A DNA stretch of 27,021 nucleotides. Origin: Cerioporus squamosus (Eukaryota > Basidiomycota > Agaricomycetes > Polyporales > Polyporaceae). Below, piece after piece: positions 9,628-21,503 of the stretch. The stretch spans positions 1-27,021 of the forward strand of contig JABYQS010000367.1 of the NCBI GenBank assembly GCA_022592435.1. The letters run 5' to 3'. The notes under the pieces were generated by a model. The model was not told the DNA's origin. It saw only the letters and a list, made by a program, of their open reading frames with translations, and searched no databases. Each line of letters opens with the position of its first letter. Positions within the stretch are counted from its first letter, which is position 1. Both the position numbers and the translations under genes were made by a program.

Positions 9628-10041
9628 ATTCCTAATCATCCGAACTCGGCGCACCCCGAAGTGAACGTAAAGTTTGTACGAACGAACGTGGCGTATATAT
9701 CGATTGTATAGACCGTCGCGCAGACGGTAACCGACGTAATTAGACTCTTAGAGCTAGCGATGAAGCAAAACGCACTACATGGATCCATCCTTCGGGACAT
9801 AGGGCCAAGTATAACCATTACTCACAGGACTATAGATCATCAGAACAGGCTAGGTGGAAGGCGCACGAGCCTTCGCGCAAAGACAGCGGGACAGCATATG
9901 GTAAGGGAAGGAGAGTTCAAGCCAGGATGGATGTCGATGGCGGGGACAAGCGTAAGGGGGTATCTTCCGATGGGCAAAGCGGTCCGCGAGACCCGTCTAT
10001 GCATACGGTGGCGGAGACGCTATCAGGTATATGGGAATCGC
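9628..10041. other. Gap between the transposon and the Msb1-like gene, no gene seen
   Basis: Contains the right copy of the target duplication and then the 3' region of the minus-strand Msb1-like gene. If the alternative acceptor at 10051/10052 is used for that gene's last exon, coding sequence would reach down to 9917. Nothing else was recognised. Confidence 0.45.
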
Positions 10042-13000
10042 TCATGGGCTCTCTGTGGGGTGCATGGTGAGACAAGACGTCTGCGCTTGTCCGACGAGGA
10101 CACTTACCTTCAGCGATTGGCTGTTCCTCAGCCTGGGCAGCACCATTCTCATGCTTCTCAACTGCGGGTTCCTCGACGTCCTTCTCTGGGACAGGAGCGA
10201 GTGCAGCTGGCTCCTTGGATGCCTCCGCGGAAGCAGGAGGCTCTTCGGTAGCAGGCGCCGCGGCGGCTTCCTCTGTAGCGACCACAGCAGGAGCATCGCT
10301 CTCAACTGTAACATCATAACAGTTAACAATATCTAAGGGATATGATGTTACCGGTTACATACCATGCGATTCCGCCTGTGCGGGCTCCTCAGCAACCTCG
10401 GATTCAGCAGCAGTCGGAGCAGGCTCCTCATGCGCACTCTCAACAGCTGGCGCGGACTCAGCGTGCTCCTCAACAGGTGCAGGTGCAGACTCTACGGGGA
10501 CCGTGGGCTCTTCGGCGGCAGGCTCCTCGACGGCGGGCTCTCCAACGACGGCCTCATCAACAACGGGCTCCTCAGCGACAGCCTCCTCCTCAACAGCGGA
10601 CTTCTCAGCTGCGGTTCCCTCAACGGCAGGGGCAGTAGGCTCCTCAGCGACAGGCGCCGGCTCATTCTTGACCTCCTCAACAGGTGCGGCGGGCTCCTCA
10701 GCAATCGGCTCTGCAGGTGCAGCAGCCTCCTCAGCAGGAGCTTCGTGCTCGGCAGCGGGAGTCTCGACGACTACCAGCGCAGAACGGTCAGTTACGGTGA
10801 CCGTATGTATGACTCTGACTCTACGTACCTGCTGGCGTCTCAACAACAACAGGCTCTTCCGCCTCGGCTTGAGTCTCTTCCACGGCCTGTTCAGGTTCGG
10901 GTTCGGGCTGGACAGCCGCCGTAGGCTCAGTTGCAGGAGCCTCTTCGGCGACATGCACAGACTCGGGAGCAGGCGCTTCCTCCACAGCGGCCTGAGGTTC
11001 AGGCTCCGGGGCAGAAGCTTCCTCGACGACGGGTTCCGCTGCGTGGACAGGGCTTTCCTCGACGACCGGCTGCGACTCCTGCTCAGGTGCAGGAGCCTCA
11101 ACAACAGGCTCGGGCTCAGGAGCAGCGGTCTCCTCCACCACCGGCTCGGGTGCAGGAGCGGCGGCCTCCTCGACGGCAGGCTCGGCCTCTACGACTGGTG
11201 CGGGTGCGCTGACTTCCTCAACGACTGATGCCTCATGAGCTTCGGGCTCAGCGGCCTCAATTGCAGGTTCTGCGACCTCAACCGCAACACTGTCCGGCTC
11301 CGCAGGTGCAGGCTCGGGCTCATCAGCTTCCTCGACGGCCTCCTCTGTCGGAGCGGGCGCTTCCTCGACGGCGGCAGGAGCTTCCTCGACAGCGGTTGGT
11401 GCTTCGACAGGAGCAGGCTCAGGTTCGACGGGCGCGACCTCCGGTTCGGGAGCGGGAGCAACCTCCTCGATGTGTACTGGCTCCTGGACTACCTCCGTCG
11501 TTCGCGTATCAACCGGCGAAACCTCAGAGACAGGCTCAGGAGAATCCGGCTCGGGCGACGCGGCCTCCTGCACGATCTCGTTCACCTTCGTCGAGAGGTC
11601 CGCGAGCGCAGCAGGCTCGCTTGTGCTCAGCGCAACCTGCGGACCGGGGGTCTCGCCGGTGAGGACGACCTGCTCAGGCGCGGGCGGAAGAGCCTTCTCC
11701 TGTGGGGCAGCGGCGGTCGTGTCCTCTGGAACTGGGGCAGACTCCTCGGGCACAGCGATGACAGGCTTCTCCTCCAGGACAGCATCTTCGGTCTTGATGG
11801 GCTCGACTGCGTCAGGAAGGGCAACCGGAGCAGCCGCGAGGAGCCCACCGACGACAGGAACGGCAGGGAAGTCCTCAGCAGTGGGCGTGAGGGGAGATAG
11901 CGGGTCAGTTGGCGACGGCAAGTCGGAGCTGGCGGCAGCGGGGGGCGGCCCCGCGGTGTCCTGGACCGGTGCGGGTTCGGGAGCCTTCTGCAACTCAGCA
12001 GGCCCAGGCGCAGCGGGCTTGGGTTCCTCAGCCGACTTCGCTACCGGAGCTGGTGCGACCTCCTCCTTAGTCTTCGGTTCCTCCTTCTGGGTCGCGACCT
12101 TCTCCTCAGGCTTCTCGTCGACTTCAGAGAGGATCTCGCCCATTTCGCCAATCCTGACGTTCTTCACGGGCTTGCGCGCCACAGCTTTACTGTCCGCCTT
12201 CGCAGCGACACCCACGATTGACTGGCTCGAGTTTGCGAACGTGAACCGCCTCTTCATTGCCGACAGCGTGGAGGATACACGCCGTTGTGACAGCTCGGAC
12301 CGGATGGAACGATTGGGAGAAGAGGGGCGCCGAGTAGTAGAAGGAGAGGTTGTGGACTCCTCAGAGGTTGCAGGCGGCGGGGGCGGCGCATGGAAGCGCT
12401 GCTCGAGGACGAGCCAGCCGACGGGCTTGCCATCGATCTCAGCACCGGGGATGGCCTTCAGCTGGGCGACAACGAAGTTGGGCCAGTCAGATACAATGAT
12501 AGGGTCCGTCAGGGCGTCGCTCCAGAAATCTATGAACGCCTCGTCCAGTTTGACCGGACGGACGATGGTAGACTTTGACTGGAGCGGCTTAGGGGAAGCA
12601 AGCTCGGCAGCGCGAGTGGCAGACTCCGGAGCCGGGCTGTCAACAGATGAGCGACGCGGCGAGGGTTTGCGCCTCCTGCTCGTCTTGCGCTCGACGGCCG
12701 GGGGAGTCGTGACTTCAACATCCTTGTCCAGAAGAGTCTTCGCAAAGTCTTTGCCTAACGCGCTATCGCCAAAACCGCTCGTCGAGAAATCGGTCCAATC
12801 CTTGGGCGATGACGGGGACGTGGGTGATGTCGGATTACGGCTCGCGGACCCATTCGTCGAAGTCTTGCTGTTGCCGTTGGCCTGAGGCTGGGTAGGCGAG
12901 CTGAGCGAGCTGGACCGTCTACGGGGAGGACGTGGAAGTCGAATAGTAGGCACGGTAGAAGCCGAGCTCGCGCTGACCTCCGCTGGGACATATGATAGCA

Positions 13001-14544
13001 GGCGTGTAGTCTCGTCAGCGAAGATGCGAGATAACGACGGGAAGCCATCCACATGCATGAGGATCGGCTCCGGTTCGTCAGAGGCGAGAGCGGCGTTGCG
13101 AATAGCCTCCCATACACTCTTGTATTGAGCATCGGTGAGCTCGAGGTCCGACCTGAGCGCTTCGGAGATTAAGCGAAGAGGATGTGGCTTTGGCTTCGCG
13201 GCCTTGGCATCGGGGAGTTCAGTGTCGACCCGCACGAAGAGCGCATCGTATTGACGGGTAGAAAAGCGCGGTCGCGGAAGGAGCTCGTCGTCCGCTGCGG
13301 CTGTGGTGTCGGCGGTTGGACTGCGGTTATGGTAGGGATAACCCTTCACGAGCTCTGCCAGGCGCAGCGGCATCTTCTTCCGGGCCATTTCATCGCTGCT
13401 AACGATTAGTCCCCACGACTTCTGTGTAGGGAGAAGGATGCTTACCGTATGTGAGCCAGGAACAGGTGCTCCAGTATTCGGCCCGCACGTTCCCAGCGTG
13501 AGTAGAACGAAGACCACTCCTCCCCATCCTCCGCGCGCTTGTTGGTCAGCAACCACAGTCCGAGGAATTTGGAAAGCTTGCTGCCGGAGATACCGTTGCG
13601 TTCGGAATGCGAGGCTAGTGACGAGACGATCTCGAGCGTCGCGACTAGCAGCTGATGGTGGGAGGGAGGGAGTTGCGGAACTAATGAGTCTGTGAAGGCG
13701 GTGGGAGGGAACGAGGAAGCACGTTCTGCTTCCACAAACGTTTGGTACCACTTCCATGGATCGGTGGTACGACCGAACGAATCCCCTTCCAGGCGGACGT
13801 GGCGAAGCGCCCAGCGAAGGACCGCAGCGATGTCGTGAGGGGAGCGGGTATACTCCAACTCGGTGGTGAAGTCGGAGATTGCAGAGGTGGGAGAAGGAGA
13901 GAGCGTGGTGATGGGGCTTTTGGCAGCCAAGGAGAGTATGTATAGCGAAATGAGCTTACGCTGCACCTCGGGAGAAGCAGAATACCAGAAGGGATGCATA
14001 ACACCGAGGGTCTCGAGGCCTGCATGCGGTCATTAGATGCGATCGAGCATAGCGATTTACGTACGAACTCACCGCCATGGTCGATAACCGCTGTCGAACA
14101 CGCTTTCACGAGCAGCAAAGCCTCGAGAGGGTTCAGTCGCCGCTCGCCGATCACGTTTTCGGGTAGCGTGCTGGTGTCGTTTGGATCGGCTTCGAACACG
14201 ACCCCCAGCGCGCGACTACGCTCCTCCTTCGGAACAGGCAGGTTGAGGGTGAGGTGAGGGGCGTCGGACACGGTTTTACGCGTGTCGGGGGGTGGGGACA
14301 GGGGGCGCGACTTGGGCCTGAACAGCGAGAACCCACCCTCTTTCTCCCTCTCCTTCTCCTTCTCCTTTGCTCGTCCTCGCTCCTTCAGCTGTTGCGCAGA
14401 CTCTGAGAACTGCGCCGCCGACGGCGAGACGGTTGGCGAGACGGCTTCAAACTTGCCCTCGAGAAGTGACGAAGCGGAGTTGCGTTTATGGGTCGCATCC
14501 TTATCTTTCTTCCGCGGGAAAACCTTGGAGAGAAAGGCCGCCAT
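10042..14544 (-). CDS. MSB1: Msb1/Mug8-domain polarity protein with long Pro/Glu/Ala tail
   Basis: Exons 14073-14544, 13446-14019, 10829-13395, 10363-10770, 10108-10305 and 10042-10052; about 1,409 residues, all phases consistent. After a basic Ser-rich start (MAAFLSKVFPRKKDK), residues from about 95 to 450 carry the Msb1/Mug8 domain, with ETLGVMHPFWYSASPEVQRK, LRWALRHVRLEGDSFG, WYQTFVEAERASSFPP and GSKLSKFLGLWLLT. Yeast Msb1 and fission yeast Mug8 act in Rho/Cdc42-linked polarised growth and cell-wall formation at growth sites; the same role is inferred here. A second folded stretch (DEAFIDFWSDALTDPIIVSDWPNFVVAQLKAIPG) follows Ser/Pro-rich linkers. The last 600 or so residues are acidic low-complexity repeats rich in EEPAP/EEAPAP. 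The exact C-terminus is uncertain: the first AG of the last intron gives a stop at 10042, the next one a longer end at 9917. Confidence 0.78.
10360..11600 (-). repeat. Coding low-complexity repeat tract (Pro/Glu/Ala)
   Basis: On the coding strand the sequence is an irregular succession of GAGGAG, GCACCTG and GAGCCC-like units, encoding repeats such as EEPAPVEE, EEAPAP and EEPVVEE. The unit length varies, mostly 5-9 codons, and the tract continues across two introns. The plus strand shows long open frames here only because of this skewed composition. Confidence 0.7.
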
Positions 14545-15265
14545 AGCGAGGAACCGTAAGAGAGCAAGAGGGATCAGTCGATGGACCTAACGTCCGTCGC
14601 TGTTGAGAACGATGAGGAAGAGGTCAACAACGTCGAGCGACCGCCGTCGTGGCGCTCAATGCTCAATAAGGCAACTCCATTTTTGGTATATTTCCATAAA
14701 TCCGTAGCTATCATTGCATCATTCGTTTCTGACAAAAAATGCTGCAGCGATCAGTTTCTGAGTTCAGCACCACAGTCAGTCAACGGATTCTTGTACATAT
14801 TTCGAGTTTTGGACATTCGTGAGCTGCCACGTGCTGCCGGCGAGGAGCGTTGTTTGCTCGTGTTGGGCAAAAGCTTTCGATCCTAACACGCACAAATACC
14901 TTCGGGCGCTTACTGACATAGATTATTTGCCATAGTGCATTGTTCGTTGTCTCTCTATTGAACTTAAAGCTTAGACCCTGGTAGGCCTGTTTGCAATCAA
15001 ATATCTTAGTTCACTGTGTATGTGAGGTATACGTAGGATGCATGAGTCTCGCCAGGCAACTTGCAAGTGGAACATCTCTCCCTTTAGCGCTTGATGGGAC
15101 CTAGTAGCGCTTCTACGCAAATTCTGCGGACCCGTATGGTTTATACTACTCTTAGTACTTTAAGTTGAATCTCTACAACGCCATGTCCGCCCAGTATCTA
15201 CCATCTAGTCTGTATACGTTGGAATGGGAATGTCCAAAGCAAAGCAAGAAAGTTGCAGAAGACCA
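14545..15265. other. Intergenic region between the Msb1-like and SHPRH-like genes
   Basis: Holds the promoter of the Msb1-like gene (minus, from 14545 upward) and the 3' region of the SHPRH-like gene. Immediately before the Msb1-like ATG the coding strand is pyrimidine-rich, as is usual for fungal start regions. A palindromic CACGTG (E-box, 14828-14833) lies about 285 bp upstream of that ATG. It is AT-richer than its neighbours. No coding frame was recognised. Confidence 0.5.
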
Positions 15266-18200
15266 TTACTGTATGCGTGAAGGTCCAGCGACAGCATTCT
15301 CCTGTACACCTCTCCCAGTAGCTCGCCCTTCAGTTTGCCACTGCTGAGAGGCCGCACTCCCATCGCGCTCGGATACCTGTGCCATAGTCTCGTCTGGAGG
15401 CAGTAAATACTCGATGTCCTCGAACATATGAGGGAAGAATATCGCCAGCATATCCTCCGTCCTGTCGAAACGCATGTCAGCCGCAGCAGACACCAGGAGT
15501 ACAGCCTACAATCACTTACTTGTACACGAAGTCGCCCTTCTGAACCTTCTTGGTCGGAGCGTCGACCTGCTTCTTGTCGGAGTCGGCCGCGAATGGCGTT
15601 ACATTCAAGTGGCCAGAAGCATTCTCGCGAGTGTACAACGAGAGTCCCTGCTTCGCGGCGAGGTCGAGAATGTTGCGCTCGACTGTGTCTTCCGCGTAGT
15701 AGCAGTACACTGGACGGCAGGGTTGGAACTCATACTACAGTTCATGACCTCAGCACGCACCTTCAGTTGGGCGAGTCTGACCCATACGATCGATTCGCGC
15801 GATAGCTAAATGTGTACATCAGCGAAAAGGCTATAAGGCCTGCCAGCTAGGAAACTGACCTTGAATTTCGAAGGCATGATGTACGACACTTTCCACGAGG
15901 AACACCCTTGACGCGCAGGTGACGTTCAGCCCAGCATTCTCCCGTTCGCCATGTAAGAGGAGCACGCGGATTGTCGGGTCGGTTCTGAACTTCTTAGCCG
16001 CATTCTGTCGCCCGGTGTTCTGGTCAATCCGCAAGCAAGAGATACCTAAGGACCGTGTCAGAGATAGAGTCGCTTGAGCCGACTGTATATATTCACCATT
16101 GGCCCTCAACGCATGTTGGATAACTAGGAGATAAACGTACGTGAGTGTAACCCCGCCACACCCGACACACTGCGACGTACTGAGCAAGGAATCGGCCCAT
16201 GCCGAGAAGATGATGCTCTTCGAACCGCAATCCGTGACATCAAGGTACAGCAGATGCCGCACCAACGTCTCGATCTTGCTTCCGTAGCTGCCATGACACT
16301 CCATGGCCAGAATGTCTTGCATGACGTCGGGGCTGATGATGTTGTACTGTATCTCACGTCGCGAAATTGGCATGACCTCGTTGTTCCCGAGTATCTTCGG
16401 CGGAGGCTTGACTGTCTCACCGGGCTTGTTATCGACCGTGAACCGCTGCAACTGGTCAGGATTGAGTGGCACCCGACAAACGGGGCACGCTTTGCCCTCA
16501 GGACGTCTGATCCACGCCTTCATGCAGTCCTGTATGCAAAGTCAACAGTCATCAGTTGAGTGACAACGTCCGACAACCAAACTCACCTCGCAGTAGACGT
16601 GAGCACTAGATTACCAACGCATACGCGCCTGAGCATATGTCAACACGACCTAGGGTTAGGACGTACCATTGAGTGATGTAACCCCGCACGAATTCGCATT
16701 TGCATAGGATGCAGGTCTTATCATCCTCGTCCAAAGTGCCCTCTTCATGCGACTTGCTCAGATTGTCCATGTACCGCTGCCGAGCTCGTGCCGCGTTGAT
16801 TTTCGTCTCCAGATCCGCCTGCTGCTGGCGGAGCTCCTGCAAAGCGTCGGCCAACGAGCCTTCCCACTCAGCCTCGGCGACAGTGTCCGAGATTTCCTGA
16901 AGCTGCCGGAAGTAACTAGGTACACTGGGTCAGCACAGGCGCAGTTGTGGATTGGCAAGATGCGTACGCGATACGCTCGTTGAACGCTCTCCGGAGGTGC
17001 GCCAGATCGTTTTGCAGACGTTCAATCAGCTTGCCTAGTGGTGAAAATCAGTACGAAGCTTTAACAGGGTTCGTAGACTTAGTTACCTTGCCCGGCTATG
17101 AGTGACCTCAGCTTGGCGACCGCTGCTTGTGCGAGGACTTTCTCGGGATCGTCCTTCTTTTGGATGGAGACTGCGACGTTGTTCAGATCGACCATGATGC
17201 TCTTGATCGCGCGTCCGTGGTCGATTTCTTCGAGCAATGCCTTGCGCGCGTCGTGGAGGTCCTTGGCCATTACCTGGTGCTCGGGGCGCATCTCCTGATC
17301 GTCGAGCTTATCCAGAACGATGGGCTCTTCTTCGAGCTCGATTTCTCCACGCAACTCTGCACGCTTCTTCTGGGCGGCATTCATCTTGCGCGCTTTCACT
17401 TCCCGAACGTCGTGAGCTGCCAAGAGGGTCCGCTCTGCTGTCAGCGTCTCTCTCCTGTCGGCGAGCAGCGCAGCGTAAGCTTGGAGGTACGCTTCGGCTT
17501 CGCCTTGCGTATCGAGATTCCGCGAATATTCTTGTCCGTCCGCGCCGTCGCCGCTGCTGCCAAGCGGCTGTGTCAAGAGCGCGATGAGTTTCTTCCTCCA
17601 CTCCCAGAGAAGTGTAGATTGCTGATTGAGGAGACCCTCAATGAGCTCGTCACCTTCCTCCAACTGAAGAAGCGGTCAGGATCGAGCATTTACCATCAGT
17701 AAGAACGCCATACGAGATGATCAGACTTGATGCCGCCCTTGCCAAGATACGGGACCTTGATGTACAGGTCCTCCTCCTTCAAGGACTTCACGACTTGATC
17801 GTGATCCAGGTAAGTCATGGCCTTCTCAGCGGCCTCCTCGGTTCCTGGGTCAAAGTGAGTTACATTTCACGTACGCTTGTCGACGACACTCACCTTTCAG
17901 GAGTTGCCTACGGAGTTCTTCAGCCGCTGCGTAAGCCTCGTTCTCCGAGTTCTCATAAGACTTCCCCAGGACGTGATACACGTCTCCTTGCAAGAACTTG
18001 ATCTTGTGGAAGACGATCCGAGCTTCACGCAAGCGCTGGTGCAACGACGTTCCTTTCGCTCTGTGCGCGTCTCCAGCTGGATTCTTAGGGATACCCTCTT
18101 CGTCTTCTTCGAGGTCCAGGTCGGGCGTTTCGCTCTCATTTCGTGCGCGGCCCTTGCCTTTGTCCTCAGTCTGGTCCTGCTTGCTCTTGTCGCTCTGCGC

Positions 18201-21200
18201 AGCAGAGGACCCTTGACGGCGCGATGCTCTGAATTCGGCCTTGAGTCGCTCGCCCTCTTTAACGTGCTCGGCCAGAGCCTCCTTGAGATCCGCAACGAGC
18301 TTGTCCGCTTCTTGTTCGCCCTCGATGAGCAAATCAAGCGCTTGGCGGTAGCGGTTCCGGTTGCCATCCTCTTGCTGGATGAGCTGTGCCAAGGTAGTCA
18401 TGGTAGCAACCCGGTTCTTCCTGTCGTCCATGTAATTCCTCCAGTTCTGCTCTCGCATTGCCTACGGTACGAAAACTATAAGCCACGGCCTAATTGCCCA
18501 TAAGTGAGATAACATACGTCTAGCACCTCAGCCATGCTCTTCAGGACGCCGGGCTTGTGCAGCTTGTCGACAGCGTTTACAGCAAGTTGACCAACTTGCG
18601 GATGTGTGCAGAGACCACGCAGTCGGCGGAGCCAATACCGGAGCTTGGCGACATCGGCTTCCCAGTTCTCCGTAGCTGCCACTCCCCGCGCATCAAGGCC
18701 AAGGTCCAGTAACGCAGCATCCAGCGTCTGGTCGTACACCTACGAGTACCCCGTTCAGCAAACGCGGAGACTTCATGAAGGACAAGAACACGAACGTGAC
18801 GCTCGACACGACCGAGCTCGATAGGTACAAGGTATCGAGTTTGAGGAGGTATAGTCAACTCATCCTTAACGGCCGCCTTCATGGTTCTGCAAACGACGCG
18901 GTCGGTGCGGAGATATCGCAGAAGGGAAGAGCATTCCTACCTGACAGCGTAACGGCGGAAGAGCTCCGTGAACTCGTGCATATATCCGGGAAGTTGGAGA
19001 CGTAGCCACGCCCGGGGAACGTCGATAACGGAGCTGACTCGCAAGAATCTATGAGGCAAGAATCAGCAATGAAGGTTGGAGTCTCCTGGTAGACGCAGAC
19101 GCACTTCAGGACATGGATGAGGTCAGCAACTTGAGAACGTGCTGGCGTGCCCGAGACAGCGAACGAGGACAAACGAGGAATCAGAGAAACCATCTCCCTT
19201 GTCGTGCATATCAACATCAGCACTGACAATGTGACTATAGGCTCACTAGTACGCACTCCGTTTTTCCTCCTCCGACCATCTGCACTTCGTCCATGATGAC
19301 GCGGTACCACTCGCACATGACGAGCGGACTACGGGACCGATGCACAGTGCTGTACTTGACGAATGCCCTGCGCGGCCGCGTCGGCGGAGGTCGCGCAACG
19401 CCCAAATCCTGCTGCAGGACATTGTACGTCGTGATACACACGTCATGAGTGTTCACATAAGCACACCAGTCAAGGATAGGTTGCTCCTTCTCGTCCTCGT
19501 CGCCAGCTTGCGTTGACTCTTCGTCGTCCTCGTCGACATCCATGTCGTCGCCGTCGTCCGCGAGAGCCTTCCTCTTACCTTTCGTTGCTCGTGCAGGCTT
19601 TTTGGACTTGGCCCTGGGCTTCGCCTTCTGCTTCTGCCGCTTCTCACGTTCGATTGCGACATCCCGCTCAGAGATAGGAACAGGGACCTTCTGCCAACCC
19701 TCATATACAAGAACCTTCAACCCGGGCGCATGGGCTGCGAGCTCATCCGCCCATTGCGGTGCCAGTGACGGCGGTGTGACGATGAGCGTTGTCTGCGAGA
19801 ATGTTAGCCAGGAAAAACAGGAAAAACACAAGGCGTACCTTAATTTCCTTGACGTCAATCTGTGCTTCCGGATCCCATCTCTTGTTGACGGGAGAACGGT
19901 CAGGAGCAGGGTTCATCATGATAGTTGAGATACACTCCAAAGTCTTCCCCAGCCCAGGTTCCTCAGCAACGATGCCGCCGGGGGCATCCTCGTCCCACTC
20001 GTCATCATGGCCGGTCGGACGGCTGGGAGTAATGACACCCCGTAAACGGTTGACGTACCAAGTCTCCTCGGTAGAGACTGCAAATGCATCCCAAAACAGC
20101 GGCAGCGGCCTGGATGCGAGATCCATGTCGGATACAGGGATGATGTCTCCGTTGGCAGTCACGATCTTCCCCTCGCGCTCCATCATCCAGGCTACAGTTC
20201 GACGCTGGAACGGGAGCAAAGTTGGCTGGAGCTCCTCCGGTTGGAGCGCGTCGTATGCCGCTGGTGAAGGGAGTGCCGGTGCGGGTCTAAGGATGGAGAA
20301 AAGGAAAGGGATGTCGGTGTGGCCACGGAACGAATCCGGCACCGGTGACTGAGGAGGGAATAGATGCACGAATAAGCGGCGCTGGGCTTCTTGGACCTCA
20401 GCTACGCGGGTGTTCTCTGAGGCCTTGGAGGCAGCCGCGACGGGCTCGAAGATCTTCGGGCAGACGAAAGAGCAATCGACGTGGACACGTAGTAAGAACG
20501 GCTGTAGGTCTGGAGACTGCGCCGTTGACAAGACGAGATATAAGTGCACGTCCATCCGAGCTCGACCGCCATTGGCTAGGATCTGAAAGGCCTGCAGGGG
20601 GTCGCGCAAGGGTCTACCGCGTTGGCTGATGTCGTAATCTTCGAGAAGAAAAGCATGGCGCAGGTCCGGCAGCTTGCCAATAATCTGTGAATGGTCATCC
20701 CTGTCGCGCACGTATATGGGAGGCCAGGAGAAGTCATCCACCGAAACCAGACCCATGTCCACCACGTGGGAGTCCTCCACGGTGGCAGCGTACGCGGTGA
20801 GCCACTCCCGCAACGCATTCTCGTGTTCAACCCAACCCAGCGCCTGCGCATCCTCGTCACTAACACAAGATGGATAGCCGGTGGTCGCAGTGGTATAGCG
20901 AATGCGGAAGACGCGCTGATAGGCATGGAATAGCCGTTCTTCTTCGGTGTCCGAGATAGAGATGGCATCGTCGACGGAAACCTTGACGCGTTTCCGGGCG
21001 CCGCCCTCCGAGTCTGAGTCGTGACGTCTCTTATTGGAGGCGACACTGGTCTTGGATTGCTTCGTGACTGCGGAGGTGGTTTTGCCCTTGCCTGACGCCG
21101 TATCAAAGCCCGTCCGTTCGCGGAGAAGCGCGAGGATTTTGGCGCATGACAGACGCGGTTGGCCTTCCTGATTGTCAGAAAACCACTCGGGTCGCAAGCG

Positions 21201-21236
21201 CAGGCATTCTGTGTGGTCGCTCTCCTCCGCAAGCAT
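15266..21236 (-). CDS. SHPRH: SHPRH/Irc20-type SNF2 ATPase with inserted RING finger (E3 ubiquitin ligase), 18 exons
   Basis: Exons by low coordinate: 15266-15461, 15520-15709, 15761-15805, 15860-16045, 16097-16123, 16181-16529, 16587-16605, 16667-16915, 16968-17034, 17087-17663, 17714-17844, 17894-18461, 18518-18739, 18796-18886, 18941-19048, 19105-19197, 19257-19792, 19839-21236. Every phase agrees, giving 1,683 residues. Domain order: SNF2 start LLPFQRRTVAWMMERE (about 340), Walker A GLGKT (428-432), charged insert KKPARATKGKRKALADDGDDMD, DEVQM (about 633) in place of DEAH, SSFAVSGTPA, a long helical insert, C3HC4 RING (C1332, C1335, C1347, H1349, C1352, C1355, C1368, C1371), then the helicase C lobe ending in RIDRMGQ (about 1544). 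Splitting of the ATPase by a RING is the SHPRH/Irc20 arrangement. These nuclear proteins ubiquitinate targets, PCNA among them, in DNA damage tolerance. The start at 21236 is the first ATG of the open frame. Confidence 0.9.
16587..16605 (-). other. 19-nt microexon carrying part of the RING finger
   Basis: Flanked by a 61-bp intron (16606-16666, GTACGT...CTAG) and a 57-bp intron (16530-16586, GTGAGT...ACAG). It completes the third zinc-ligand cysteine and encodes AHVYCE, with ligands H1349 and C1352. Skipping it would remove two ligands, disrupt a third (C1347) and shift the frame by one base. Confidence 0.8.
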
Positions 21237-21503
21237 GAGGGGCAGGGGGATGATGGTGGTTCGAGGTCAAGAGCTTGCAGAGGGACTCCGCCCGCGTCGC
21301 GACAGTTACGTGCACCGCGTCGCGTGTCACATGACCGTCCGCCACCGGCCCCGCACCTTGACTCCTCAGAGTCTTCTGCGGTTAAGTCTACGGCGGGGTG
21401 CGGGTATCAGTTCTGACCGGAACCGCGACCGTGCATAGGTCATGTATGATACAGTAAGGTACATTATGCAGCAAGGTGATCCTCATCGATGTCCTTCCAC
21501 CAG

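Noticed and set aside
10503..11228. Plus-strand open frames rich in Ser, Ala, Leu and Arg
   Set aside because: Antisense of the Pro/Glu/Ala repeat tail; two or three frames are open at once, as expected of biased repeats.
11470..12885. Plus-strand open frame of 471 codons, Gly/Ser/Ala-rich
   Set aside because: It is the antisense of the Msb1-like gene's large exon. Its length comes from the skewed composition of that exon, and the minus-strand frame has recognisable domains and splice phases.
14581..14886. Plus-strand open frame just upstream of the Msb1-like gene
   Set aside because: No recognisable sequence, falls in the promoter region, and starts within 40 bp of the opposite gene's ATG.
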